Shown: in pieces, positions 1 to 8,819 of the stretch
How the letters are laid out: each line of letters opens with the position of its first letter
Numbering within the stretch: the first letter of the stretch is position 1
Source: Gammaproteobacteria bacterium
Lineage (GTDB): Bacteria > Pseudomonadota > Gammaproteobacteria > Xanthomonadales > Wenzhouxiangellaceae
Assembly: GCA_009908385.1 (NCBI GenBank)
Contig: JAAAPE010000075.1
Span: 62,001-126,000, forward strand
Length of the DNA stretch: 64,000 bases
Reading direction: 5' to 3'
Notes under the pieces: generated by a model
What the model was told of the DNA's origin: nothing
What the model saw: the letters and a program-made list of their open reading frames with translations, nothing else
The model's database searches: none
Translations under genes and position numbers: made by a program

Positions 1-2
1 GG

Positions 3-1775
3 GTTGCCTCGCATCAAGATGCCCGCGCCAGGGACGACGGCGCGACCTCGCTCGACCCGGTGCTGGTCAGCGCCACGCCGACCGGCCGGTCCCTGTCCGA
101 CACGTTCCAGTCGGTCACCGTCATCGACCGGGAACAGATCGCGAGCTGGCCGGCCGCGACCCTGGCGGACCTGCTCGCCGGCGTGGCCGGCGTCGACGTG
201 CAGCGGCGGGGCGAGCCGGGCGTGCAGGCCGATGTCGGCATCCGCGGCACCGGTTTCGAGCAGACCGTGATCCTGCTCGACGGCATGCCCATGGGTGATC
301 CCCAGACGGGTCACCACAACCTCAACCTGCCGGTACCCGTCGAGCTCATCGAGCGGATCGAGGTGGTCAAGGGCCCGGGCGCCATGGCCTACGGCGGCAA
401 CGCGACCGGCGGGGTGATCAACATCGTGACCCGGCGGGGCGGGGATGCTTCCCTGGCAGCCCAGGGACGAATCGGCAGCCACGACACTCGCTCCGGCTCG
501 GTTTCCGGCGCCGCCGGCCGGGGCCGCAGCGACCATCGCCTGAGCCTCGATCATCTGCGCACCGACGGGCACCTGCCTGAACGCCGCGCCGATGCGGCCC
601 TGACGCGCGGCCTCTATACCGGCGGGACGCCGATCGGTGACTCGGGCCTGCGCTGGGGATTCGGCGCCGAAAACCGGGACTTCGGCGCCTGGAAGTTCTA
701 CACCGCCGACTTCCCGGACCAGCGCGAACGCACGCAGACGCGCACCGCCTGGCTGGCGGCCGATACCCGGGCGGGTGAATGGTCCCTGACCCCGCAGGCC
801 TGGTGGCGCGAGCACGACGACTGGTTCCGAACCCTCGTGTCCGGCACCGCCTTCGTCAATCGCCACGCCACGCGCGTGCAGGGCCTGCGGCTTGCCGGTC
901 GTCGCCAGTGGGCCGGTGGCGTGACGGCCCTGGGGGCATCGCACGCGCGCGAGCGCATCGACTCCAACGCGCTCGATCGCCACGAGCGTGACGAATCACA
1001 GGCCTGGCTGGTACACCGCCAGCCCCTGGGCGAGCGGACCGCGCTGGAAGCAGGCGTGTCGCTGGTCGACTACAGCGATTACGGCGCCTACGGCCTGCCC
1101 AGCCTCGCCTTGCGGCACCGGATCGGCGACCACTGGACCGCGTTCGCGTCCGTCGCGCGTTCCGCTCGCGTGCCGTCCTACACCGAGCTGTTCCTGCAGA
1201 CCTCGGGCAACCTCGGCAATCCGGACCTGGAGCCGGAGCGCTCGGACTATGCCGAGGCCGGCCTGCGCTTTCGCGCCGGTGCCCAGCGCGTCAATCTCGC
1301 GCTGTTCGAGCGTCGAACCGACGGGCTGATCGACTGGGGGCGGATGCCGGGCGAGGTGCAGTGGCAGGCGGCGCAGTTCGACGGTCACCGCAGCCGCGGC
1401 GGCGAAGTCGAGTGGCGCTGGTTCCCCGGGCGGCCATGGCTGGAGCGCGTGGACCTCGCGGCCACGGTGCTGGAAACGGACCTGGACGACCGCGGCCTCG
1501 AGATCAAGTACGCGCTCGACTATCCCGAGCTGGGACTGACCGGGGGCGCGGTCTGGCGGCTGGGCGAGTCGGTTCGCCTGACCACGCGGGCGCGCTACAC
1601 CGACCGCAGCAGCGGTGAATCCGGGACGCTCGTGGACTTGCGCCTGGGCTGGCGCCTGTCGAGGGTCGAGTTGTTCGTCGAGGGCAGCAATCTGCTGGAC
1701 GAACGCCTGGTCGAAGCCGGTTTCGCGCCGCTGCCGGGGCGCTGGCTCTACGCGGGTGTGCGCGCCGACTACTGA
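3..1775 (+). CDS. TonB-dependent outer-membrane receptor, BtuB-like (5' end missing)
   Basis: The reading frame is open from the first bases of the window, so the start and signal peptide lie upstream. The visible protein begins just before a TonB-box-like stretch (DPVLVSATPT), followed by a plug domain with the usual ILLDGMPMGD and RIEVVKGPGAMAYGGNATGGVINI signatures (roughly the first 150 visible residues), then a beta-barrel with alternating aromatic residues to the C-terminal tyrosine. Such receptors import scarce ligands across the outer membrane using TonB-ExbBD energy. The compact barrel of about 570 residues resembles cobalamin (BtuB) receptors more than siderophore receptors, but the ligand is not proven. 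It is convergent with the solute-binding protein gene and overlaps its end by 7 bp. Confidence 0.9.
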   Translation, partial: VASHQDARARDDGATSLDPVLVSATPTGRSLSDTFQSVTVIDREQIASWPAATLADLLAGVAGVDVQRRGEPGVQADVGIRGTGFEQTVILLDGMPMGDPQTGHHNLNLPVPVELIERIEVVKGPGAMAYGGNATGGVINIVTRRGGDASLAAQGRIGSHDTRSGSVSGAAGRGRSDHRLSLDHLRTDGHLPERRADAALTRGLYTGGTPIGDSGLRWGFGAENRDFGAWKFYTADFPDQRERTQTRTAWLAADTRAGEWSLTPQAWWREHDDWFRTLVSGTAFVNRHATRVQGLRLAGRRQWAGGVTALGASHARERIDSNALDRHERDESQAWLVHRQPLGERTALEAGVSLVDYSDYGAYGLPSLALRHRIGDHWTAFASVARSARVPSYTELFLQTSGNLGNPDLEPERSDYAEAGLRFRAGAQRVNLALFERRTDGLIDWGRMPGEVQWQAAQFDGHRSRGGEVEWRWFPGRPWLERVDLAATVLETDLDDRGLEIKYALDYPELGLTGGAVWRLGESVRLTTRARYTDRSSGESGTLVDLRLGWRLSRVELFVEGSNLLDERLVEAGFAPLPGRWLYAGVRADY

Positions 1776-2863
1776 TCGGCCGAAGCCGCGTCACCCGATT
1801 CCAGCCAGTCTCGGAAGCGCTCCCGGATGCGCTCGATCGTGTGCGCGTACCAGTCGATGTCCTTGGCCACGGCGTTGGCGCTGTTGTAGGCGTGGGTCGG
1901 AATGTGCGGACGCATGTCGATGCCCGCCTCGGGATGGCGGCGCACCTGGGCTTCGGCCGAGTGCCGGGCGGGGCCGTAGGCCAGGCGTTCGGCCAGCGCC
2001 GTGAGCGGGCCGGTGCGCGTGGCGAAGCGGATGAACTCGCGAGCGGCTTGCGCTCGCCCCGCGCCGGCGGGAATCACCCAGGTCTGGTATTCCTGGATCT
2101 GGCCGTCCCAGATGATCTCGATGTTGCTGTCGGGGTCGAGCTGCGCGTTGAAGAAGCGGCCGTTGTAGCCCGAGGCCATGACGGCCCGCCCCGACTCGAG
2201 CAGGCGCACCGGTTCCCCGCCTTCCTCCCACCAGATGATTGATTCGCGGATTCCTCCGAGGCGACGAAACGCCAGTTCGAGGCCGCGCGGCGTCGACAGC
2301 AGGTCGTAGAGCTCCTGGCGCGGCACGCCGCTGGCCAGCAGGGCCCACTCCATGTTGTCGGCGGGCGTCTTGCGCAGGGCGCGTTGGCCGGGAAAGGCCT
2401 CGGTGTCGAACAGGTGGGCAACGCGGCTCGGCCGCTGGCCCGAAAAAGCCCGGGCGTCGTAGGCGATGACCGTGGCATAGACCGTGTGGGTGAGCGCGCA
2501 GCGATGGCGGGCGCCGCCGATGAAATCCATGTCCGCCGGCGTGCCGTCGCTGCCGGGCGGCAGTTCCAGCGCCTGGATCGACTGAAGACGATCGTCCGCG
2601 CAGGCCGCCAGGGATTCGCTCATCGCCATGTCGACGATGTCCGGCGCCGGGTCGTTTTCGAGAATTTCGGTGCCGCCGTTGTAGGCGATCGTCTCGATCG
2701 CGATTCCCGTCCGCTCCCGGAAGGGTTCGAACAGGACTTCGCGCTGCACGCGCTCGTAGGCACCGCCCCAGGTTGCGATCCGGAGCGGTTCCTCGCCTGC
2801 GGCCGGTGCCGCCAGGAAAATCGCCAGCAGGCCGATCGTCGGCAGGCGGTCAAGCGGTCGCAT
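1769..2863 (-). CDS. periplasmic solute-binding protein, PotD/family 1-like
   Basis: A 364-residue protein with a signal peptide (residues 1-23, ending AAPAAGEE) and the N-terminal strand LRIATWGGAYERVQ typical of spermidine/putrescine- or iron-type ABC solute-binding proteins. The body has the two-lobe pattern of that family (YNGGTEIL near 60, WVIPAGAG near 265). It would bind a small ligand in the periplasm for an ABC importer, but no permease or ATPase gene is nearby. Its ATG lies inside the last codons of the ClC gene (14-bp overlap), so the two are co-transcribed and probably translationally coupled. An orphan binding protein coupled to an anion channel is unusual. The ligand is unknown. 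Confidence 0.8.
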   Translation of the reverse strand: MRPLDRLPTIGLLAIFLAAPAAGEEPLRIATWGGAYERVQREVLFEPFRERTGIAIETIAYNGGTEILENDPAPDIVDMAMSESLAACADDRLQSIQALELPPGSDGTPADMDFIGGARHRCALTHTVYATVIAYDARAFSGQRPSRVAHLFDTEAFPGQRALRKTPADNMEWALLASGVPRQELYDLLSTPRGLELAFRRLGGIRESIIWWEEGGEPVRLLESGRAVMASGYNGRFFNAQLDPDSNIEIIWDGQIQEYQTWVIPAGAGRAQAAREFIRFATRTGPLTALAERLAYGPARHSAEAQVRRHPEAGIDMRPHIPTHAYNSANAVAKDIDWYAHTIERIRERFRDWLESGDAASADQ

Positions 2864-4598
2864 GTTCCTCCTTGCGCATCTGTTCGAGCAGTTCCAGGTA
2901 GGCGTTGATCAGGTCCGACTCGTAGACCGTACCGACCAGGCGGCCTTCGGCGTCGAGCACGGCCATGCCCTCGCCGACGAAATGGCGCATGGCGTTCATG
3001 GCCTCCCAGACCGTTTCATCCTCGCGCATGCTCAGCGCGTTCGGGTCGCACCAGCGCTGGGCGGGCTCCGAGTCGTCGGCCGAGAGCAGTTCGTGCAGGT
3101 GGACGGTTCCCGCGTAGTAGCCGCGAGCGTCGACCAGGTAGGCTTCCGCCGAAGCGGCCGCGACGATCGCGTCCCGGGCCTCGCGCGCGCTCGCGTCGGG
3201 TCGCACGGCGACGTATTCGTCGGAGAGCAGTTCGCCGATGGCGTGGGTCTGGAGGATGGCCCGGCTGCGGCCGCCGGAGAGATCGTGGCCGCGCTCGGTC
3301 AACTGCCGGTCGAACAGGGAGCGGCCGAAGTAGCGCGAGGCGATGAGGTTGGCCAGCGCCACGCTGGCCAGAGCGGCGATGGTCAGCGGGTAGCTGGCCG
3401 TGAGCTCCAAGACGATGATGACGGTGGTCAGCGGCGCGCCGATGACCGGTGCGGTCACGGCCACCATGCCGCAGACCGCGTAGACCACCAGCGCGGAGAG
3501 ATCCAGGCCGAGCAGGGAGCCGACCACACTGCCGAACAGCGCGCCGAACAGGCTGCCGATGACGAGGGCCGGGCTGAACACGCCGCCGGCAAACCCCATG
3601 CCCAGGCACCAGGCCGTGGCGAGCAGCTTGAGCGTCATCACCAGCAGCAGCTCCCACTGGGTGAACGCACCCTCGATGAAAGCCAGCCGCAGGGTCTCCG
3701 AGCCCATGCCCAGGATGTCGGGCACCCACAGGGCGGTCAGGCCCAGGCCCAGGCCGGCGACGGCCGGGCGCAGCACGGCGGGCACCTTCATCCGTTTGGC
3801 GACCCGCGCCATGCGCAACAGCGCCGACATGTAGGCCACCGCCACGCCGGCGCTGGCGATGCCCAGGACGATGAACAGGCCGAATTCCCACAGGTGAGCC
3901 ACCTCCGCTTCGGTCACCTGGAAAAGCGGCGGCTGGGGCCAGATCAGCTGGGCCGTGACGTGTCCGAGCACGGATGCGACGGCCACCGGCGCGAAGGCGC
4001 GCAGCGCGAAATGGCGGAGCACCACTTCGTGGGCGAACAGGATGCCGGCGATCGGTGCGTGAAAGACGGTCGAGATGGCGGCGGCCACGCCGCAGGCGAT
4101 GGCGATGTTATCGCTGGTTACGCCGACCCGGAACAGGCGGGCCAGCGCCGAGCCGACGGTGCCGCCGACGTGCACCAGCGGTCCGTACTGCCCCACGGAT
4201 GCGCCCGAGCCCAGCGACACCAGGCTCGACAGGCCCGTGAGGAGGCCGGTGCGCAGCGGCAGGCGGCCCTTGCGGGTCTGCACGGCGGCTATCAGGTCCG
4301 CGGGCGAGTGGGCCCGGCCGTCCGGGATGAAGCGGTGCAGGAGGCCGCCGACGAGACCGCCGAGCGTCGGCACGGCCACGATGGCCAGGGTCACCAGCCA
4401 GGCGCGGCTTTCCATCATGCGGCTGCGCGGCGAGATCAGCAGCAGGTCGTTGAGCCAGCCAATGGCGGCGACGAACGCGTTGGCCAGGACCGCGGACGCA
4501 ACGCCGGCCACGGCGCCGAGCACCACGACGATCAGGACCCGGCGCAGCAGGTCGCCGGGATCGCGCCGACGGGGAGGTGGCTCGCGTTCCTCCGTCAC
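2850..4598 (-). CDS. ClC-family anion channel/transporter with C-terminal CBS domains
   Basis: A 582-residue membrane protein with the ClC core (about residues 20-440) followed by a CBS pair (about 455-575, starting near AIGELLSDEYVAVRPDAS). The GGVFSPALVIG motif near 340 is the classical ClC GGxFxPxL segment. Two hallmarks are altered: the GREGP motif holding the gating glutamate reads GQYGP (residues 136-140, Tyr138 at the glutamate position), and the GSGIP chloride-binding motif is not recognisable around GRAHSPADL. This predicts a channel-like protein, or one with changed selectivity, rather than a standard Cl-/H+ exchanger. It is 6 bp downstream of the NnrU-like gene and overlaps the binding-protein gene, suggesting a three-gene operon. 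Confidence 0.9.
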   Translation of the reverse strand: MTEEREPPPRRRDPGDLLRRVLIVVVLGAVAGVASAVLANAFVAAIGWLNDLLLISPRSRMMESRAWLVTLAIVAVPTLGGLVGGLLHRFIPDGRAHSPADLIAAVQTRKGRLPLRTGLLTGLSSLVSLGSGASVGQYGPLVHVGGTVGSALARLFRVGVTSDNIAIACGVAAAISTVFHAPIAGILFAHEVVLRHFALRAFAPVAVASVLGHVTAQLIWPQPPLFQVTEAEVAHLWEFGLFIVLGIASAGVAVAYMSALLRMARVAKRMKVPAVLRPAVAGLGLGLTALWVPDILGMGSETLRLAFIEGAFTQWELLLVMTLKLLATAWCLGMGFAGGVFSPALVIGSLFGALFGSVVGSLLGLDLSALVVYAVCGMVAVTAPVIGAPLTTVIIVLELTASYPLTIAALASVALANLIASRYFGRSLFDRQLTERGHDLSGGRSRAILQTHAIGELLSDEYVAVRPDASAREARDAIVAAASAEAYLVDARGYYAGTVHLHELLSADDSEPAQRWCDPNALSMREDETVWEAMNAMRHFVGEGMAVLDAEGRLVGTVYESDLINAYLELLEQMRKEEHATA

Positions 4599-4604
4599 CG
4601 CCCG

Positions 4605-5177
4605 TTAACTCATGACCGGTACACCGAACAGGATCGGATGCAGCCAGAACGCGAATGCGGCGTATAGAGCCAGGCCGCCGACGATCACGATGGCGTCATT
4701 GGCGCGCGAATCCGGCAGCTGCGGCGTCGCGCGCTGCGGCCGCCGCTTGAAGGAAATGCGGTCGACCACCGCCCAGGCCAGGAAACCGCCGAAGAGCAGC
4801 AGGTCGGCGAGCGTGCCGTTGACCAGCAGGTGGGCCAGCGCCCAGGCCTTGACCGCGACCAGCATGGGGTGCTTCAGCGTGCGCTGGATGCGTCCCGGAA
4901 AATACGCCGCGAGCAGGGCCGGGAAGGCGAACAGCATCAGCAGCATGGCGATGTGGCGCATGAAGGCCGGCGGCTGCCACAGCCAGGTGGGGTCCATCCG
5001 CGCCTGGCCGTAGCCGATGACGATCAGCACGAGCCCGGCGATCGCCAGGAGGCCGTAGGCCGCCTTGAACGGGATTTCGCCCATTCTGGCGACCAGCGCG
5101 TCGCGCCCGCGCCAGGAAATGATGCTGACCGAGTGCGTGCCGAGGAACAGCACCAGGCCGAGAATCAGCAGAGTCAT
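4605..5177 (-). CDS. NnrU-like integral membrane protein
   Basis: A 190-residue protein with five to six hydrophobic segments. It begins TLLILGLVLFLGTHSVSI and contains LKHPMLVAVKAWALAHLL (about 97-114), the conserved region shared by the NnrU family and related isoprenylcysteine-methyltransferase-like membrane proteins. NnrU was described next to denitrification genes, but its biochemical role is unclear and no nitric-oxide reductase genes are visible here. It is the first gene of the minus-strand set running into the ClC gene. The divergent spacer of about 220 bp separates it from the azurin gene. Confidence 0.8.
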   Translation of the reverse strand: MTLLILGLVLFLGTHSVSIISWRGRDALVARMGEIPFKAAYGLLAIAGLVLIVIGYGQARMDPTWLWQPPAFMRHIAMLLMLFAFPALLAAYFPGRIQRTLKHPMLVAVKAWALAHLLVNGTLADLLLFGGFLAWAVVDRISFKRRPQRATPQLPDSRANDAIVIVGGLALYAAFAFWLHPILFGVPVMS

Positions 5178-5317
5178 TGAACGCTCCCTCTTCGCTAGAT
5201 CAGATCTTCATTGTACTGGCAGGCGGGTCCGGCACCAGGCATGCCGGAGAATCGCGCCGCGGAGATCGGCGCTTCCTCGGGGCAGTAGCCGGGTTTTCGG
5301 CCGCTGCCGGCCGGCGC

Positions 5318-5345
5318 TTGATTTGCTGACGCGCAAGAGTATGCT
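5318..5345 (+). promoter_or_regulatory. candidate sigma70 promoter for the azurin gene
   Basis: TTGATT and TATGCT separated by 16 bp, ending 55 bp before the azurin ATG in the divergent spacer. Each hexamer matches the consensus at four of six positions. This is a sequence-match prediction only. Confidence 0.35.
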
Positions 5346-5399
5346 TTATCGCTGGACGCATGTTACTTGCGGATCACAGACCCCAATGGAGAACATCGC

Positions 5400-6107
5400 A
5401 TGACTAATTCGCTTCGCGCTACGCCAGCCTGGCTTGTACTGCTCCTCGCCGCCCTCCTGCTCGCCGCCTGTGGCGCCTCGGACGACGACACGGGCGCGTC
5501 AGAGCAGGCATCCGAGCAGGCGATGACCGCTTCGGAATCCGCGCCTGAACCCGAAGTCGAAACAGACACCGAGTCGGACATGATGCAGGAGTCCGAACCC
5601 GCCGAGCCGATGGAGTCCGAGAGTGACGCCATGGCGCAAGAGACCGAAGCGGCGCCGGCGACCGAAGCGGACGCCTCCCCGGCGGCCTCCGGTGAGGTCG
5701 TCACCGTCGGCGACGACGGCGTTGCGCGCGTCACGATCGGCGGTACCGACCAGATGCAGTACACGGTCAACGAGTTTTCCGTCGAGGCGGGCCAGGAGGT
5801 CGAACTCACGCTCGTCCACGAAGGCCGCCTGCCCGTCGAGCAGATGGGCCACAACGTCGTGATCCTGCCGGCGAGCGAGGACTACATGGCCTTCGGTCAG
5901 TCGCTGATCGGCGGAGACGCTTCGCTCGAAAACGGCTACCTGCCCGAGGGCATGCGCGACGGCCTGATCGCCTACACCGACATGGTCGGCGGTGGCGAGA
6001 CGACCACGGTCCGCTTCACGGCGCCCGATGAGCCCGGCGAGTATCCGTTCCTGTGCACCTTCCCGGGGCACTACCCGATGATGAACGGCGTGATGATCGT
6101 CCGCTGA
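5400..6107 (+). CDS. azurin-type cupredoxin, predicted lipoprotein with acidic tether
   Basis: A 235-residue protein started at the ATG preceded by GGAG, not at the earlier in-frame codon. The signal peptide ends in a lipobox (LAAC, Cys24). Residues 25 to about 98 form a Glu/Ser/Ala-rich, low-complexity acidic linker. Residues about 100-235 form an azurin domain with a complete type 1 copper site: His151 (in GHNVV), Cys219, His224 and Met228, spaced as in azurins (Cys-x4-His-x3-Met). It should carry one electron at a time in the periplasm while tethered to a membrane. It lies directly beside the photosynthesis cluster and could feed electrons to the PufC/reaction centre or to an oxidase or denitrification enzyme. 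The partner is inference. Confidence 0.92.
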   Translation: MTNSLRATPAWLVLLLAALLLAACGASDDDTGASEQASEQAMTASESAPEPEVETDTESDMMQESEPAEPMESESDAMAQETEAAPATEADASPAASGEVVTVGDDGVARVTIGGTDQMQYTVNEFSVEAGQEVELTLVHEGRLPVEQMGHNVVILPASEDYMAFGQSLIGGDASLENGYLPEGMRDGLIAYTDMVGGGETTTVRFTAPDEPGEYPFLCTFPGHYPMMNGVMIVR

Positions 6108-6132
6108 TTCGGTATCAAGCACCCATCATCGG

Positions 6133-6172
6133 CGGGCGCGACTTCCGGCATCGGATCGCGCCCGTCGCTTTT
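6133..6172. terminator. hairpin between convergent azurin and crtB genes
   Basis: Nine-base-pair perfect stem CGGGCGCGA / TCGCGCCCG (6133-6141 with 6156-6164), loop 14 nt, followed on the plus strand by tcgctttt. It sits between two convergent genes and could terminate both. Confidence 0.55.
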
Positions 6173-6215
6173 CCAGACACCGGGATCTGAAGCTTGTCGA
6201 CGCCGCGCAACAGCG

Positions 6216-7157
6216 TCAGGCGATCTCCGGCGGCGTCCAGAGCCCGGGCCGTGAAATGGCCACGTGGGTGTGGCGCGCCGCCAGCGCGTCCGGCAGGGCC
6301 GTGACCACGCGCCAGGCCTTGCGGGTCTTGCCGGTGAACACGCGCTGACCGATGCCTTCAGGCCCGCGCCGCACCACCTGGCGGCCGATGTCGCGATACA
6401 CCGCGCGTGCGGTGGCGATGGCCCAGGCGGCGCGGCGGGGCAGCGCACGGATGCCGATGGCGGCCGAGCGGTAGTAGGGCTCGGCCTCGTCGACCAGGCG
6501 CGCGACCAGCGGGAACACGCGCTCCCGGCAGGTCGGATCGGCCAGGTCGTCGATGGCCAGGCCCGCCTTCGTTCGCCATTCCCCGGGCAGGTAGCTGCGG
6601 CCGGCCAGCGCGTCCTCGACCACATCCCGCGCGATGTTGGTCAGCTGGAACGCGATGCCCAGGTCGCTGGCACGACGCAGCGTGGGGGTGTCGCTCACGT
6701 TCATGATTCTTGCCATCATGATGCCCACGGTGCCGGCGGTGTGATAGCAATACTTGAGCGTGTCGTCGAGCGTTTCCGGTTGCCAGCCCGCCACGTCCAG
6801 GCCGAAGCCGTTGATGTGGGAATCGACCAGCGTCGCCCCGATCGAATGCCGGCGCGAAAGGTCGGCCAGCGCCAGATAGGGCAGTTCGGAAGACGGCTGG
6901 CCGGCCAGGGCGGCCAGGGAATCGGCGCGAAGCCGTTCCAGGGTCTCGCTCGATGCGGTCGTGATCCGGCCCCGTCCGAATGCCTGGCCGTCGATCAGGT
7001 CGTCGCAGTGGCGACACCAGGTGTAGAGCAGCACGACGTCGCGGCGGGCGGCGGGGGCGAACAGCCGGCTCGCGGCGGCAAAGCTCTTCGACGCCCGGTC
7101 GATGACCGCCCGGGCCTGCTCACCAAGGTTGCTGCTGCTTGCCGTTTCCACGGTCAT
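6216..7157 (-). CDS. crtB: phytoene synthase
   Basis: A 313-residue squalene/phytoene synthase family enzyme that condenses two geranylgeranyl diphosphates to phytoene, the first committed carotenoid step. Aspartate-rich motifs are visible: CRHCDDLIDG near residue 50, and the second metal site QLTNIARDVVEDA near residues 168-180. The length is normal for bacterial CrtB. The ATG overlaps the TGA of crtI by one base (TGATG), so crtI and crtB are translationally coupled, as in many purple bacteria. crtI-crtB form the distal end of the minus-strand carotenoid arm. Confidence 0.96.
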   Translation of the reverse strand: MTVETASSSNLGEQARAVIDRASKSFAAASRLFAPAARRDVVLLYTWCRHCDDLIDGQAFGRGRITTASSETLERLRADSLAALAGQPSSELPYLALADLSRRHSIGATLVDSHINGFGLDVAGWQPETLDDTLKYCYHTAGTVGIMMARIMNVSDTPTLRRASDLGIAFQLTNIARDVVEDALAGRSYLPGEWRTKAGLAIDDLADPTCRERVFPLVARLVDEAEPYYRSAAIGIRALPRRAAWAIATARAVYRDIGRQVVRRGPEGIGQRVFTGKTRKAWRVVTALPDALAARHTHVAISRPGLWTPPEIA

Positions 7158-8662
7158 CAGAACGCAGGTACCGGGAGGCCGAAGTCCTCGAGCATCACGC
7201 CGGCCGTGGCCCGAGCCGAGCCGACAACGCCGGGGATGCCGGCGCCCGGATGAGTGCCCGCACCGACCAGGTACAGATTGGGAATGCTGGCATCGCGATT
7301 GTGCGGACGGAACCAGGCCGACTGGGTCAGCACGGGCTCGACCGAAAACGCCGAACCCAGGTGAGCGTTCAGTTCGTCGCGGAAGCCGAAGGGGTGCAGC
7401 GTTCGGCAGGTGACCAGGTCTTCCTTCAATCCCGGAATGTAGTGTTGCTCGAGGTAGTCGAGAATCCGGGCGGTGTACTTCGGGCCGATCTCGTCCCAGT
7501 CGAGGTCGGCCGTGCCCAGATGCGGCACCGGTGAGAGCACGTAGTAGGTGCTGCAGCCTTCGGGCGCCAGCGATGGGTCGGACAGCGTCGGCGCATGCAG
7601 GTAGAGCGAGAAGTCTTCCGCGAGTCGGGGGGCGTGGAAGATGTCGTCGATCAGTTCGCGGTAACGCGGTCCGAAGATCACCATGTGATGCTTGAGGTGC
7701 GGATGGACGCGTTTGAGGCCGAAGTAGATCACGAACAGCGACATGCTCCAGCTGCGTTTCTCCAGCGCCTTTCCCTGTTTTTGACCGCGTTCAGTATGCC
7801 CCAGCAATCGACCGTAGGTGTGAAGCACGTCGGCGTTGCTGGCAACGGCATCGAACCGGTCGCTGTCCCCCGGGAATGTGTGAATGCCCGTGATGCGGCC
7901 GTTCTCGGTGTCGATCTTCGAGACCTCGCTGTTCAAACGCAGCGTGCCGCCGAGATCCTCGAACAGCCGCACCATGCCGCGCACGAGGGCTCCGGTTCCG
8001 CCGCGCGCGAACCACACGCCGGACTCGCGCTCGAGGGCATGAATCAGGGTATAGATCGACGAGGCCTTGAAGGGATTGCCGCCGACCAGCAGCGCATGGA
8101 ACGAGAACACCTGGCGCAGGCGCTCGTCGCTGACGAATCGGGCCACCTGGTCGTAGACGCTGCGCCAGGCCTTGAGCTTGATCAGCGCCGGGGCGACTCG
8201 CAGCATCGCACCCGGGTCCAGGAAAGGCACGTGTCCGAGTTCCCGGTAGCCTTTTTCGTAAACGGCCTTCGAATACTCGAGAAAGCGACGGTAGCCCTCG
8301 ACGTCGTCGGGATTGCGCCGCCGGATCTGCGCTTCGAGCTGTCCGGCATCGTTGGTGTAGTCGAAGACCTCGCCGTCTTCCCAGCATAGTCGGTACATGG
8401 GGTCGACCGGCATGAGCGACACGTAGTCGTCCATCTTCCTTCCCGCGAGGGTGAAGAGCGCCTCCAGCGCGCCGGGATCGGTGATTACGGTCGGCCCGCC
8501 GTCGAAGGTGAAGCCTTCGTCCTCGTAGACGTAGGCACGCCCGCCCGGCTTGTCGCGCTTTTCGAAAACGGTGGTTTCGAAGCCGGCCGCCTGCAGCCGG
8601 ATGGCCAGGCTCAGACCGCCGAAGCCCGAACCGATGACGGCGACACGCTTTGCGTGCGTCAT
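7157..8662 (-). CDS. crtI: phytoene desaturase
   Basis: A 501-residue FAD-dependent desaturase that introduces double bonds into phytoene to give neurosporene or lycopene. The N-terminal dinucleotide fold VAVIGSGFGGLSLAIRL starts at residue 7, followed by KRDKPGGRAYV and FTFDGGPTVIT, the classical CrtI signatures. The C-terminal motif LYLVGAGTHPGAGIPGV (about 460-480) is the bacterial-type phytoene dehydrogenase signature. With crtC, crtD and crtF present and crtA absent, the product should enter the spirilloxanthin branch. Whether it performs three or four desaturations cannot be read from sequence alone. Confidence 0.97.
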   Translation of the reverse strand: MTHAKRVAVIGSGFGGLSLAIRLQAAGFETTVFEKRDKPGGRAYVYEDEGFTFDGGPTVITDPGALEALFTLAGRKMDDYVSLMPVDPMYRLCWEDGEVFDYTNDAGQLEAQIRRRNPDDVEGYRRFLEYSKAVYEKGYRELGHVPFLDPGAMLRVAPALIKLKAWRSVYDQVARFVSDERLRQVFSFHALLVGGNPFKASSIYTLIHALERESGVWFARGGTGALVRGMVRLFEDLGGTLRLNSEVSKIDTENGRITGIHTFPGDSDRFDAVASNADVLHTYGRLLGHTERGQKQGKALEKRSWSMSLFVIYFGLKRVHPHLKHHMVIFGPRYRELIDDIFHAPRLAEDFSLYLHAPTLSDPSLAPEGCSTYYVLSPVPHLGTADLDWDEIGPKYTARILDYLEQHYIPGLKEDLVTCRTLHPFGFRDELNAHLGSAFSVEPVLTQSAWFRPHNRDASIPNLYLVGAGTHPGAGIPGVVGSARATAGVMLEDFGLPVPAF

Positions 8663-8819
8663 GATCTCGCCTCGCGGCCCGCGTCGCCGGCTCTCGGGAT
8701 CCCGTGTATCGCTCGGACCAGCATGGCGCTATCCCTGGAAAACAGCTCGTGCGTCATCGCGGGCGGGGCTGGCCATCACTAGCGTCGGCGCGTGCGATTC
8801 GAATTCGGCGATCGGCGGC

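Noticed and set aside
2862..4667. A 601-codon plus-strand frame opposite the ClC gene
   Set aside because: Composition is Gly/Gln/His/Ala-rich, as expected from reading a membrane-protein gene backwards; the ClC protein is clearly real.
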